This document shows, piece after piece, positions 19,335-27,260 of a stretch of DNA of 64,000 bases. The notes under the pieces were generated by a model that saw nothing but the letters and a program-made list of their open reading frames with translations, was not told the DNA's origin and made no database searches. The position numbers and the translations under genes were made by a program. This stretch comes from Mesorhizobium sp. BR1-1-16 (GTDB lineage Bacteria; Pseudomonadota; Alphaproteobacteria; Rhizobiales; Kaistiaceae), in the NCBI RefSeq assembly GCF_020165495.1, contig NZ_JAIUIE010000001.1:744001-808000 (forward strand). Direction: 5' to 3'. The stretch's first letter is position 1. Each line of letters starts with the position of its first letter.

Positions 19335-20575
19335 GCGTGATCGAAGCCGATACGGCGCCCTATGATGTCGAGGCTGTCAGGCGGGATTTCCCGATCCTGT
19401 CGAAGCAGGTCTATGGCAAGCCGCTCGTCTATCTCGATAACGGCGCCTCGGCCCAGAAGCCGCAGGCCATGCTCGACGCGGTGATGAAGGCCTATACCGA
19501 GGACTATGCCAACGTCCATCGCGGCCTGCATTACCTCTCGAATGTCGCCACGGAAGCCTATGAAAATGCACGCGAAACCGTGCGCCGTTTCCTGAACGCC
19601 GGCTCGACTGACGAGATCATCTTCACGCGCTCCTCGACCGAGGCGATCAACCTCGTTGCCGACTCGTTCGGCCGTATGGCGATCGGCGAGGGCGACGAGA
19701 TCATTCTCTCGATCCTCGAGCACCATTCCAACATCGTGCCGTGGCATTTCCAGCGCGAGCGCAAGGGCGCAGTGATCAAGTGGGCGCCGGTGGATGACGA
19801 CGGTGCGTTCCGCCTCGATGTCTTCGAAAAGCTGATCACGCCGCGCACCAAGATTGTCGCGATCACGCATATGTCCAACGTCACCGGCACGATCGTTCCG
19901 GTGAAGGAGGTCATCCGCATCGCGCATGCGCATGGCGTCAAGGTGCTGATCGACGGCAGCCAGGCCGCCGTGCATCTGCCGGTCGACGTGCGCGATCTCG
20001 ACGCCGATTTCTATGCCTTCACGGGCCACAAGGTCTACGGACCCACGGGCATTGGCGTTCTCTATGCCAAGAAGGCGCTGCTCGAGGCCATGCCGCCCTA
20101 TATGGGCGGCGGCGAAATGATCCGCGACGTCACGGGGACGGCTGTCACCTATGCCGATCCGCCGCACCGCTTCGAAGCGGGCACGCCGCCGATCGTCGAG
20201 GCGATCGGGCTCGGCGCCTCGCTCGACTATATGGAGCGCCTCGGCCGCGCCAATATCGCCGCGCACGAGCACAGCCTCGCCGTCTACGCGCAGGAGCGGC
20301 TTTCGGCGATCAACAGTCTGCGGATCTTCGGCACGACGCCGGACAAGGGCGCGATCATCTCCTTCGAGATGGCCGGCGCGCATGCCCATGACATCTCGAC
20401 GATCATCGATCGCGAGGGCGTCGCGGTGCGCGCAGGCACGCATTGCGCCCAGCCGTTGCTCCGCCGCTTTGGCGTGACGTCAACCTGCCGGGCCTCGTTT
20501 GGTCTCTACAACACCATGGCCGAGGTCGATCGCCTCGCCGAGGCGCTGCTCAAGGCGCAGCGCTTCTTCAGCTGA
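19331..20575 (+). CDS. sufS: Cysteine desulfurase SufS (group II)
   Basis: 414 aa PLP-dependent desulfurase feeding sulfur to SufBCD. Features: YLDNGASAQKP near the N-terminus, ANVHRGLHYLSN, the PLP lysine in FTGHKVYGPTGIG, and the catalytic Cys in RAGTHCAQPLL, the short loop typical of group II enzymes. The start ATG overlaps the sufD stop (ATGA). No sufE is seen in this window, so its sulfur acceptor is encoded elsewhere or is different. Confidence 0.96.
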   Translation: MSVIEADTAPYDVEAVRRDFPILSKQVYGKPLVYLDNGASAQKPQAMLDAVMKAYTEDYANVHRGLHYLSNVATEAYENARETVRRFLNAGSTDEIIFTRSSTEAINLVADSFGRMAIGEGDEIILSILEHHSNIVPWHFQRERKGAVIKWAPVDDDGAFRLDVFEKLITPRTKIVAITHMSNVTGTIVPVKEVIRIAHAHGVKVLIDGSQAAVHLPVDVRDLDADFYAFTGHKVYGPTGIGVLYAKKALLEAMPPYMGGGEMIRDVTGTAVTYADPPHRFEAGTPPIVEAIGLGASLDYMERLGRANIAAHEHSLAVYAQERLSAINSLRIFGTTPDKGAIISFEMAGAHAHDISTIIDREGVAVRAGTHCAQPLLRRFGVTSTCRASFGLYNTMAEVDRLAEALLKAQRFFS

Positions 20576-20578
20576 GGA

Positions 20579-20995
20579 ATGGAAATGTCCGAGGAAGCCG
20601 TCATGACCAGCACGATCGACGAAGCGACCGACACCGCCGAGGATGCCGCGCTGCCGCTGGGCGCGCCGAGCTCGATCCCGGCCGCGGAGCTCGAGCAGCT
20701 CACCGCGGATATCATCGCCGCGCTGAAGACGGTGTATGATCCCGAGATTCCCGCCGATATCTATGAACTCGGGCTCATCTACAAGATCGATGTCGACGAC
20801 GATCGCAACATCGCCATCGACATGACGCTGACGGCTCCGGGTTGTCCGGTCGCCGGCGAAATGCCGGGCTGGGTGGAAAATGCCGTCGGCGCGATCCCCG
20901 GGGTCGGACGCGTCGACGTAACCATGACCTTCGATCCGCCCTGGTCTCAGGACCGCATGTCGGACGAGGCGCGAGTCGCGCTCGACTGGTACTGA
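20579..20995 (+). CDS. sufT: SUF system protein SufT (DUF59/MIP18 family)
   Basis: Up to 138 aa small acidic protein helping Fe-S cluster maturation or delivery. An Ala/Asp-rich N-terminal tail of about 35 residues precedes the DUF59 domain with VYDPEIPADIYELGLIY, the conserved Cys in LTAPGCPVAGEMP, and VTMTFDPPWSQDRMS. ATG 20579, 20585 or 20603 could start it. It lies 3 nt after sufS in the operon. Confidence 0.92.
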   Translation: MEMSEEAVMTSTIDEATDTAEDAALPLGAPSSIPAAELEQLTADIIAALKTVYDPEIPADIYELGLIYKIDVDDDRNIAIDMTLTAPGCPVAGEMPGWVENAVGAIPGVGRVDVTMTFDPPWSQDRMSDEARVALDWY

Positions 20996-20996
20996 A

Positions 20997-21446
20997 ATGA
21001 CGACGGCTCCCGCGGCGCCGCCGATCACCGGCGTGCTCGAAACGGCCATCTATGTCGAGAATGTCGCGCGCGCGGTTGCCTTCTATCGCGATGTTCTCGG
21101 CCTTAGACTGCTGGCAGGCGAGGGCGATTTGCGGTTCGCCGCGCTCGATGCCGGGCCTTCGAGCGTGCTGCTCGTCTTTCGCCGTGGCGGCACGCTGCAG
21201 GATATCGTGTTGCCCGGCGGGACGATTCCCGCGCATGACGGCCACGGCCCGCTGCATTTCGCGCTCCGCATCCCGCCTGGCGCGTACGAGGCATGGCGCA
21301 GCCATCTCGCGGCGAAGGGCGTGGCGCTCACTGGTGAAATGGCGTGGCCGCAGGGTGGCCGCAGCCTTTATTTCAGCGATCCTGACGGCCATGCCGTCGA
21401 ACTCGCGACGCCTGGCATCTGGGCCAACGACCCGGAAACCGATTGA
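20997..21446 (+). CDS. VOC/glyoxalase family protein
   Basis: 149 aa with two beta-alpha-beta-beta-beta halves of the vicinal oxygen chelate fold. The opening LETAIYVENVARAVAFYRDV and the end YFSDPDGHAVELATPG are characteristic. A metal-ligand His may sit in GPLHFALRI and a Glu in HAVELA. Substrate unknown. Located between sufT (1-nt gap) and sufA in the same direction, so it is co-transcribed with Fe-S assembly genes; a functional tie is not proven. Confidence 0.85.
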   Translation: MTTAPAAPPITGVLETAIYVENVARAVAFYRDVLGLRLLAGEGDLRFAALDAGPSSVLLVFRRGGTLQDIVLPGGTIPAHDGHGPLHFALRIPPGAYEAWRSHLAAKGVALTGEMAWPQGGRSLYFSDPDGHAVELATPGIWANDPETD

Positions 21447-21548
21447 GAGCCACGGCAGCCCTTGCCGATGTCCTTGGGATCACCGATCTTAGGGATAACT
21501 GATCATATGAATGCGGCGGCGAAATCGCGCGCTGCAAGGAGAAGAGCC

Positions 21549-21932
21549 ATGGGCGTTCGCTCACGCTTTGCCGTCATGTCGCTGACCGACGCCGCCGCCG
21601 AGCGCATCCGCGAGATCGTCGAGGATGCCGACGAGCCGGTGGCCGGCCTCAGGATCGGCGTCAAGAAGGGTGGCTGCGCCGGCATGGAATACACCATGCA
21701 GAAGGTTGCTGCGCCCGATGCCAAGGATGAACGCATCGAGGAGAAGGGCGTCAGCGTCTTCGTCGATCCCTCGGCAGTCCTGTTCCTGCTCGGCACCGTC
21801 ATGGACTTCGAAACGACCAAGCTTCGCTCCGGCTTCGTGTTCCGCAACCCGAACGAAGTCTCGGCATGCGGCTGCGGCGAATCGGTGATGCTGAAGCCGG
21901 CCGAAATGCCCGGCGCCGCTGCCGCCAGTTAA
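21549..21932 (+). CDS. sufA: A-type Fe-S carrier protein SufA
   Basis: 127 aa carrier that receives clusters from SufBCD and passes them to apoproteins. The start is ATG 21549 (MGVRSRFAVMSL), supported by AAGGAG just upstream; longer in-frame starts to 21462 are unlikely. The three cluster ligands are visible: one Cys in KKGGCAGMEY and two in SACGCGES. It ends the suf operon and is followed after 9 nt by tenA. Confidence 0.95.
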   Translation: MGVRSRFAVMSLTDAAAERIREIVEDADEPVAGLRIGVKKGGCAGMEYTMQKVAAPDAKDERIEEKGVSVFVDPSAVLFLLGTVMDFETTKLRSGFVFRNPNEVSACGCGESVMLKPAEMPGAAAAS

Positions 21933-21941
21933 GCCCAGACC

Positions 21942-22613
21942 ATGCCGGGAGTGCTGTTCGAGCGGCTGAAGCGCGACGCCGCGCTCGCATGGTCGGCCTA
22001 TGTCGATCATGCCTTCGTGCGCGGCCTCGGTGACGGCTCGCTGCCGCGCGCGAGCTTCCAGCACTATCTGGTGCAGGACTACCTCTTCCTGATCGAGTTC
22101 GCCCGCGCCTATGCGATCGGCGTCTACAAGGCGCCGGATCTCACCGAGATGAAGAAGGCGTCGGACGGCATCGCGGCCATTCTCGGCGAGACGAGCCTGC
22201 ATTTGCGATTGTGCGCCGAATGGGGTCTCTCGCCCGATGCCGTGGCCGCGACGCGGCAGGCGCGTGCGACCGTCGGCTATACCCGCTTCGTGCAGGAGGC
22301 GGGACTTCGCGGCGACATGCTTGATCTGGTCGTGGCGCTTTCGCCCTGCGTCGTCGGCTATGCCGAGATCGGCAAGGCGCTCGCAGCGACCGCAACCGGG
22401 CTTTCAGACGGGAGCAATCCCTATGCGCCGTGGATCCGCGAATATGCAGGCGATGGTTATCAGGCGCTCGCCGCCGACAGCCTGGCGCAGATCGACCGGC
22501 TTGCCGCAATCTTCCTGACTGAAGCCCGCTACGAGAAGCTGCTTGTGATTTTCGACGAAGCAGTCAGGCTGGAAGCCGATTTCTGGCAGATGGGCCTCGA
22601 TCGCGCGGGGTGA
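21942..22613 (+). CDS. tenA: TenA family thiaminase II
   Basis: 223 aa all-helical enzyme that hydrolyses aminomethyl-pyrimidine thiamine breakdown products for salvage. The catalytic Cys is residue 136 in ALSPCVVGYAEIG, the acid near residue 46 is in VQDYLFLIEFARAY, and a Glu near the C-terminus is in VIFDEAVRLEADFW. It directly follows sufA and may be co-transcribed. Another thiamine gene, thiD, lies 19 kb away. No TPP riboswitch was seen before either. Confidence 0.92.
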   Translation: MPGVLFERLKRDAALAWSAYVDHAFVRGLGDGSLPRASFQHYLVQDYLFLIEFARAYAIGVYKAPDLTEMKKASDGIAAILGETSLHLRLCAEWGLSPDAVAATRQARATVGYTRFVQEAGLRGDMLDLVVALSPCVVGYAEIGKALAATATGLSDGSNPYAPWIREYAGDGYQALAADSLAQIDRLAAIFLTEARYEKLLVIFDEAVRLEADFWQMGLDRAG

Positions 22614-22618
22614 CCAGC

Positions 22619-22989
22619 ATGGGCGACCGTGATTTCCTGGAAGAGCTGTTCGCCCCAGTAGGGCGGGTCGAACTGAAGCGGATGTTCGGCGGCCTCGGCG
22701 CCTTCAGCAACGGGCTGATGTTCGCCATCGTCATCGCCGACGTGATCTATCTGAATCCGACGAGACGACCCGGGCCGACTTCGCGGCTGAAGGATGCGAG
22801 CCCTTCACCTATCCGCGCAAGGATGGGCGCGCGGTGTCGCTGAGCTACTGGCGCATGCCGGAGCGGCTGATCGACGAGCCGGACGAATTCGTCCGCTGGT
22901 CGCGGGCGGCGATCATGGTCGCCCGCAACGCGGACGCCGCCAAGGCGGATAAAACGAAGCGCCGCCCGAAGGCGGCGCCAAAGCTCTGA
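22619..22989 (+). pseudogene. TfoX N-terminal domain protein, frameshifted
   Basis: The reading frame from ATG 22619 gives MGDRDFLEELFAPVGRVELK...MFGGLGAFSNGLMF...VIYL, a clear TfoX_N domain, but shifts out of frame after codon 22751. The expected continuation (DETTRADFAAEGCEPFTYPR, then SYWRMPERLIDEPDEF, ending at the TGA at 22987-22989) is fully intact in the frame shifted by one base. A single missing base near 22754-22755 (CTGAATCC where CTGAAATCC would restore it) explains this. It is either a recent inactivation or a sequencing error; the good preservation of the rest favours recency or error. Confidence 0.85.
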
Positions 22990-23005
22990 TCGATCGTTGC
23001 TCCGA

Positions 23006-23143
23006 TCAGCTGTCGGGGCACATCACCGGCGCGTCCATGGTCGAACCCGCCTGGTTGCAAGAGCCCGACGAGCCCGCCTGCTGAGCCGTCTGGCAACCCG
23101 AAAGGCCGATGGTAGCAAGCACGAGAATAATGAAAAGCCGCAT
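23006..23143 (-). CDS. Small lipoprotein, 45 aa
   Basis: ATG 23143 to TGA 23006 encodes MRLFIILVLATIGLSGCQ, a compact signal peptide with the lipobox LSGC, then a short Ser/Gly/Gln-rich mature part with two further Cys and the ending MCPDS. The mature lipoprotein would be only about 29 residues. It resembles tiny entericidin-like or unnamed lipoproteins of alphaproteobacteria; no function can be assigned. Confidence 0.65.
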   Translation of the reverse strand: MRLFIILVLATIGLSGCQTAQQAGSSGSCNQAGSTMDAPVMCPDS

Positions 23144-23273
23144 GGGAGCCCCCGAACTCGACAGAACGAAATGTTCGGCGGAAAATGTACCGCCGATACA
23201 GGGACCTGTCGAGCCGGAGCATCCCGGGACAGACGTTGCCCCGGCCTTTGTCGTGATCCGTTGCCGCGCTGCC

Positions 23274-23477
23274 TCAGCGGACGACGCATCCCTTCGGATA
23301 GCCGACGCGAGTGCAATAGACGACCGTTGGCTTCCGCACGATGCACCCCTTCGGATAGCCCACCGCCTTGCAATAGACCACCGCCTCGCTTGACGCGGTG
23401 CCGCCCAACATACCGAGACCGGCGATCACGCCGAGCATGGCCACGCGCAATGCGGTCTTCTTCTTCAACGCCGTCAT
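23274..23477 (-). CDS. Small secreted protein with a duplicated Cys motif
   Basis: 67 aa from ATG 23477. A basic start (MTALKKKTALRV) and a hydrophobic segment (MLGVIAGLGMLGGTASSEA) form a likely signal peptide. The mature remainder is two near-identical 15-residue units, VYCKAVGYPKGCIVR and VYCTRVGYPKGCVVR, joined by KPTV. Each unit has a C-x8-C pair. The repeat makes this a real coding sequence in my judgement. I know no function; two internal disulfides or metal binding are possible. Confidence 0.7.
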   Translation of the reverse strand: MTALKKKTALRVAMLGVIAGLGMLGGTASSEAVVYCKAVGYPKGCIVRKPTVVYCTRVGYPKGCVVR

Positions 23478-23618
23478 GATTGTTCCCCGAGCCGCCACGC
23501 GGCGGCCTTCCTGTCCGGGCAACCCCTGCCGCGCCGGACTATGCTGTGATCGGCCCGGATTGCGGCAGCTCCAAGACGGCCGGCGGCACCGGACCGGGTG
23601 CGGCGCGAGCGATGCGCG

Positions 23619-26600
23619 TCATGATGCAACCGGTGCTTCTGCAGTGGGTGCTTCGGTGATCGGCGCGCCGCGGACGGCACCGCGCGCGATGTCCTTGAGC
23701 GCGGCGAGGTCCAGCTTGCCCGAACCGAGCAGCGGCAACTTCGCAACGGTCACCACGGCCTTTGGAAGCTGGATTTCGGAGAGCCCCCGCGCGCGGCCGA
23801 AGCGTTGCAGTTCGCCGAGATCCGGCGACGGCCGCTCCGTCACCAGCACGATTTCCTCGCCCTTGCGTTCGCTGGGGATCGCCGTTGCGGCGCTGGGATG
23901 CTCGGGCCAGAAGTCGCCGGCCAGTGCCTCGACAGCGGCGAGCGAAACCATCTCGCCACCGACTTTGGCGAAGCGCTTCACCCGGCCCGCAATGGTGATG
24001 AAGCCGCGTTCGTCGATGGTGACGATGTCGCCGGTGTCATACCAACCGCCGTCGACAGGCTCGAGCTGACCGGGCGCCTCGGCGCGCAGATAGCCGCGCA
24101 TGACATTGGGTCCGCGCACGGAGAGGCGGCCGCCCTCGGCCATGCCGGCGACAGGCTCCAAGCGTGTCTCAATGCCGGGCAGGGGCTTGCCGACCGACCC
24201 AGCCTTGTTCGCCATCGGCGTGTTGATGGCGATGACGGGGGCGGTCTCCGTGGCGCCATAGCCCTCGAGGATGCGCAGGCCGAACTTTTCGGCAAAGACG
24301 CGCCGCGTCTCGGGCTTGACCGCCTCAGCGCCGGCGAAGACATAGCGCAAGCTGTAGAAATCATAAGGATGTGCCATGCGGGCATAGCCGGCGAGGAATG
24401 TGTCGGTGCCGAAAAGGATCGTCGCGTTCACGTCATAGGCGATCTCGGGCACGATCCTGTAGTGCAGCGGCGAAGGATAGAGCATTTGCCTGACGCCGGA
24501 ATAGAGCGGCAGCAGGCAGCCTGCCGTCAGCCCGAAGGCGTGGAAGATCGGCAGCGCATTGAGGACCACGTCCTCGCGCGAGAAATCGATCACGCTCGCA
24601 ATCTGCATCCGGTTCGACTCGATTGCCGCATGGCTGAGCGAAACGCCCTTCGGCAGGCCTTCCGAGCCCGAGGTGAACAGCACGACCGCTTCGTCGCCAG
24701 GGGCGCCTGCCCGGCGAAAGGCGAGGCGGCTCATGGCCAGCGGAGCCATTCCCCCGAACAGCGCGAGCAATCGCGCAACGAAGCCGACCTCGGAGCGCAG
24801 ATCTTCGAGATAGACGATGCGGCAATGCGGCGCGAGCGCCCCCATGAGCGGCTGCAGTCGGCCCTTTTCGACAAACTGGCGCGAGGTCAGCACGAGCTTG
24901 ATCCCGGCTGCGCGTCGCGCGGCATCGATCGCCGCCGGCCCGGCCGAAAAGTTCAGCATCGCCGGTACCCGGCCGGTCGCCTGCAGGGCGAAGAACGTGA
25001 CGACCGCGGCGATCGTGTTCGGCAGCAGCAGTCCGACGCGCTCGGCGGGCGCCGTCATCGCGGCGATCGGCCGCCCAAGTGCGAAAGCGCCGCGAATGAG
25101 CTCGCGATAGCCGACCGGCGCGCGGGTGACGTCTTCGAGAACCGGAGGGCTGCCATTGAGATGGCGCGCATGAACGAGGCTTTCGAACAGCGTGCGAGCC
25201 GGCTCGCTGGTCGAGAAGACCATGTCCGTCATGATGTCCTGCAGATGCGCGCCGGCTTCCGCGCGGCGACGTCGGCCGACAAGCCCTTCGGTCAGGGCGA
25301 TCCGGCGCGGCGGCAATACGGTGAGATGCATGCGCGGGAAGAGGCGCCGGCGGACTTTGCCCTTCAGCCGTGAGAAGATCGAATACTGGGCGCCGACGAT
25401 GCGCACCGGGATGATCGGCACGTCGGCCAGCGCCGCGATCATCGCCGGGCCGTCATAGACCTTCATCAGGGCCCCGGTGACCGTGATCCGCCCCTCGGGA
25501 AAGATCACCAGCCGCCGCCCTTCCTTCACCAGCTTGACCATGCGCCGCACCGAGAACGGGCTGGTCGGATCGACGGGCACCAGTTCGAAAAAGCGGAAGG
25601 CTGGCTTGACCCACCAGCGGTCGGCGATGAAGGAGTTGATGGCAAAGACGGGCTTGCCCGGCAGCAGGCAGCCGATCAGCACCGCGTCGAGGAACGAGGT
25701 GTGGTTGACGACAACGACAGCGGCAGTCTCGCCGTCGCCATAATTCTCCGCGCCCTCGACGCGTGCGCCGAAAAAGAGCTGCAGCAGGCGGTGGCCGAGT
25801 GCCTTGACGATCTCGTCGGGCATCAGCTTCAGGCAGATGATCGCGGCGCCGATATTGGCGATGCCGAGCCAGAACAGCAGCTGCAGTGTCGTGACGCCGA
25901 AGGCGAGTAGCGCCGCGGCGACGACCGTGCCGGCAACCATCAGCGCCGCGTTCATGATGTTGTTGCCGGCAATCGCGGCCGAACGTTCGTTGTCAGCGGC
26001 GCGCGATTGCAGCATCGCATAGAGCGGGACGGTGAAAAGCCCGCCGCCAAAGGCGATACCGACAAGATCGAACAGAACGCGCAGCCCCGCCGCCGACGAG
26101 GCGAAGGCGAAGACATTGAGCATCTCGGCTCCGGGCAGGGCGCCGAGATGGGCTGCGGAGAAGGAGAGGTCGATCATGAAGAACGCCATCAACACGCCGC
26201 CGATCGGCGTGTGGCGGGCCGAAATCTGCCCCCCGAGCAGTTTGCTGGTCGCGGCCGAGCCGAGCGCGATGCCGACGACGAAAGCGGCAACGAGCAGGTT
26301 GGCGACGATCTCGTCGACCTTCAGCGTCGATTTGGCGAATTCCGGGAAGACCGACATCACGATGAGGCCGATCATCCAGAACCAGGAGATCCCAAGCACC
26401 GCGAGGTAGACCGACTTCCGCCGGCGGATGGCGGCGAACGCGCCGCGATTGGCCTCGATGATCGAAAGGCGGAACGGCGCCGCATCGTGCGCCGGCGGTG
26501 CGGAGGGCACGAAGAAGGCTGCGACTGCGCCCGCGAGCGCAGCGCCAACAAGGCCCGCCACCGCAATCCAGGTGCCGCCGAGGCCGATCGTGAGGCCGCC

Positions 26601-27110
26601 GAACAAGGTCCCGAGCAGAATGGCGACGAAGGTCGAACCTTCGAACAACGCGTTCGCCGCCACGAGGCGCTGGCGCTCGACCATCTGCGGCAGGATCGCA
26701 TATTTGGCCGGCCCGAAGATCGTCGATTGCACCGCATAGAGGAACATGCCCGTGAGCGCGAGCGGCGCCGAATGGATCATGATCGCGATGGACGAAATGA
26801 TGGCGAGGATGACCTCCGCAAGCCGCGTCCAGCGCACGACGAGCCGCTTGTCGATGCTGTCGGACAGCCGCCCCGAAAGGCCCGAGAACAGGAAGAACGG
26901 CAGCATGAACACCGCGCCGCCCAGCGTCACCGCCACTTGCGGTGAAAGTCCGAACAGGTCAGCGCCGCCATAGGCCACCATGAAGCCAAACGCGCTCTTC
27001 AACCCATTGTCGGCGAACGCGCCGAACCATTGCACGATGAAGAGGGGGAGAAAGCCCGGTGTCGCGATGAGCGAGGGCGCGGCGGTGTGGCTATGCGGGT
27101 TGGCGTCCAT
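23619..27110 (-). CDS. LplT-PlsC-Aas three-domain phospholipid salvage protein
   Basis: 1163 aa from ATG 27110. Residues 1 to about 420 form an MFS transporter like LplT (lysophospholipid flippase; QWFGAFADNGLKSAF at the start). About 430-630 is a PlsC-type acyltransferase with VNHTSFLDA (HX4D) and FPEGRITVTG. About 660-1150 is an AMP-binding acyl-ACP synthetase like Aas, with VLFTSGSEGLPKG, GYGATETAPV and YDTGDIVTIDERGFI. Together they would import lysophospholipid and re-acylate it at the inner membrane. E. coli uses separate LplT and Aas proteins. It is divergent from a TetR regulator, with paired operators in the promoter. Confidence 0.93.
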   Translation of the reverse strand: MDANPHSHTAAPSLIATPGFLPLFIVQWFGAFADNGLKSAFGFMVAYGGADLFGLSPQVAVTLGGAVFMLPFFLFSGLSGRLSDSIDKRLVVRWTRLAEVILAIISSIAIMIHSAPLALTGMFLYAVQSTIFGPAKYAILPQMVERQRLVAANALFEGSTFVAILLGTLFGGLTIGLGGTWIAVAGLVGAALAGAVAAFFVPSAPPAHDAAPFRLSIIEANRGAFAAIRRRKSVYLAVLGISWFWMIGLIVMSVFPEFAKSTLKVDEIVANLLVAAFVVGIALGSAATSKLLGGQISARHTPIGGVLMAFFMIDLSFSAAHLGALPGAEMLNVFAFASSAAGLRVLFDLVGIAFGGGLFTVPLYAMLQSRAADNERSAAIAGNNIMNAALMVAGTVVAAALLAFGVTTLQLLFWLGIANIGAAIICLKLMPDEIVKALGHRLLQLFFGARVEGAENYGDGETAAVVVVNHTSFLDAVLIGCLLPGKPVFAINSFIADRWWVKPAFRFFELVPVDPTSPFSVRRMVKLVKEGRRLVIFPEGRITVTGALMKVYDGPAMIAALADVPIIPVRIVGAQYSIFSRLKGKVRRRLFPRMHLTVLPPRRIALTEGLVGRRRRAEAGAHLQDIMTDMVFSTSEPARTLFESLVHARHLNGSPPVLEDVTRAPVGYRELIRGAFALGRPIAAMTAPAERVGLLLPNTIAAVVTFFALQATGRVPAMLNFSAGPAAIDAARRAAGIKLVLTSRQFVEKGRLQPLMGALAPHCRIVYLEDLRSEVGFVARLLALFGGMAPLAMSRLAFRRAGAPGDEAVVLFTSGSEGLPKGVSLSHAAIESNRMQIASVIDFSREDVVLNALPIFHAFGLTAGCLLPLYSGVRQMLYPSPLHYRIVPEIAYDVNATILFGTDTFLAGYARMAHPYDFYSLRYVFAGAEAVKPETRRVFAEKFGLRILEGYGATETAPVIAINTPMANKAGSVGKPLPGIETRLEPVAGMAEGGRLSVRGPNVMRGYLRAEAPGQLEPVDGGWYDTGDIVTIDERGFITIAGRVKRFAKVGGEMVSLAAVEALAGDFWPEHPSAATAIPSERKGEEIVLVTERPSPDLGELQRFGRARGLSEIQLPKAVVTVAKLPLLGSGKLDLAALKDIARGAVRGAPITEAPTAEAPVAS

Positions 27111-27157
27111 GGGCTGAGCGTCTGTCTCTTTGATCGACGTGGCAAGCAGGATTGTTC

Positions 27158-27170
27158 TGAACAATGTTCA
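27158..27170. promoter_or_regulatory. TetR-type operator, copy 1
   Basis: TGAACAATGTTCA is a perfect palindrome (TGAAC-N3-GTTCA) placed at the predicted transcription start of the phospholipid-salvage gene. Its centre is 30 bp from the second copy, about three helical turns, so two repressor dimers could bind the same DNA face. Confidence 0.75.
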
Positions 27171-27172
27171 AT

Positions 27173-27201
27173 TATCTAGCAGTATTTTGAACGACGTTCA
27201 A
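27173..27201 (-). promoter_or_regulatory. Promoter of the phospholipid-salvage gene
   Basis: TTGAAC (27201-27196) and TAGATA (27178-27173) with 17-bp spacing on the minus strand. The -35 element is inside operator copy 2, and operator copy 1 covers the predicted start, so repressor binding would block it fully. Confidence 0.65.
27187..27201. promoter_or_regulatory. TetR-type operator, copy 2
   Basis: TTGAACGACGTTCAA is a perfect 15-bp palindrome with the same TGAAC-N3-GTTCA core as copy 1. It lies between the divergent genes and includes the -35 hexamer of the minus-strand promoter. It probably mediates autoregulation of the TetR gene too. Confidence 0.75.
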
Positions 27202-27260
27202 TATGTGCTATCGGTAGTTGTCGCCTTGGCTGGAAGCCAGCCGGATTTGGGGAAGTCGTC

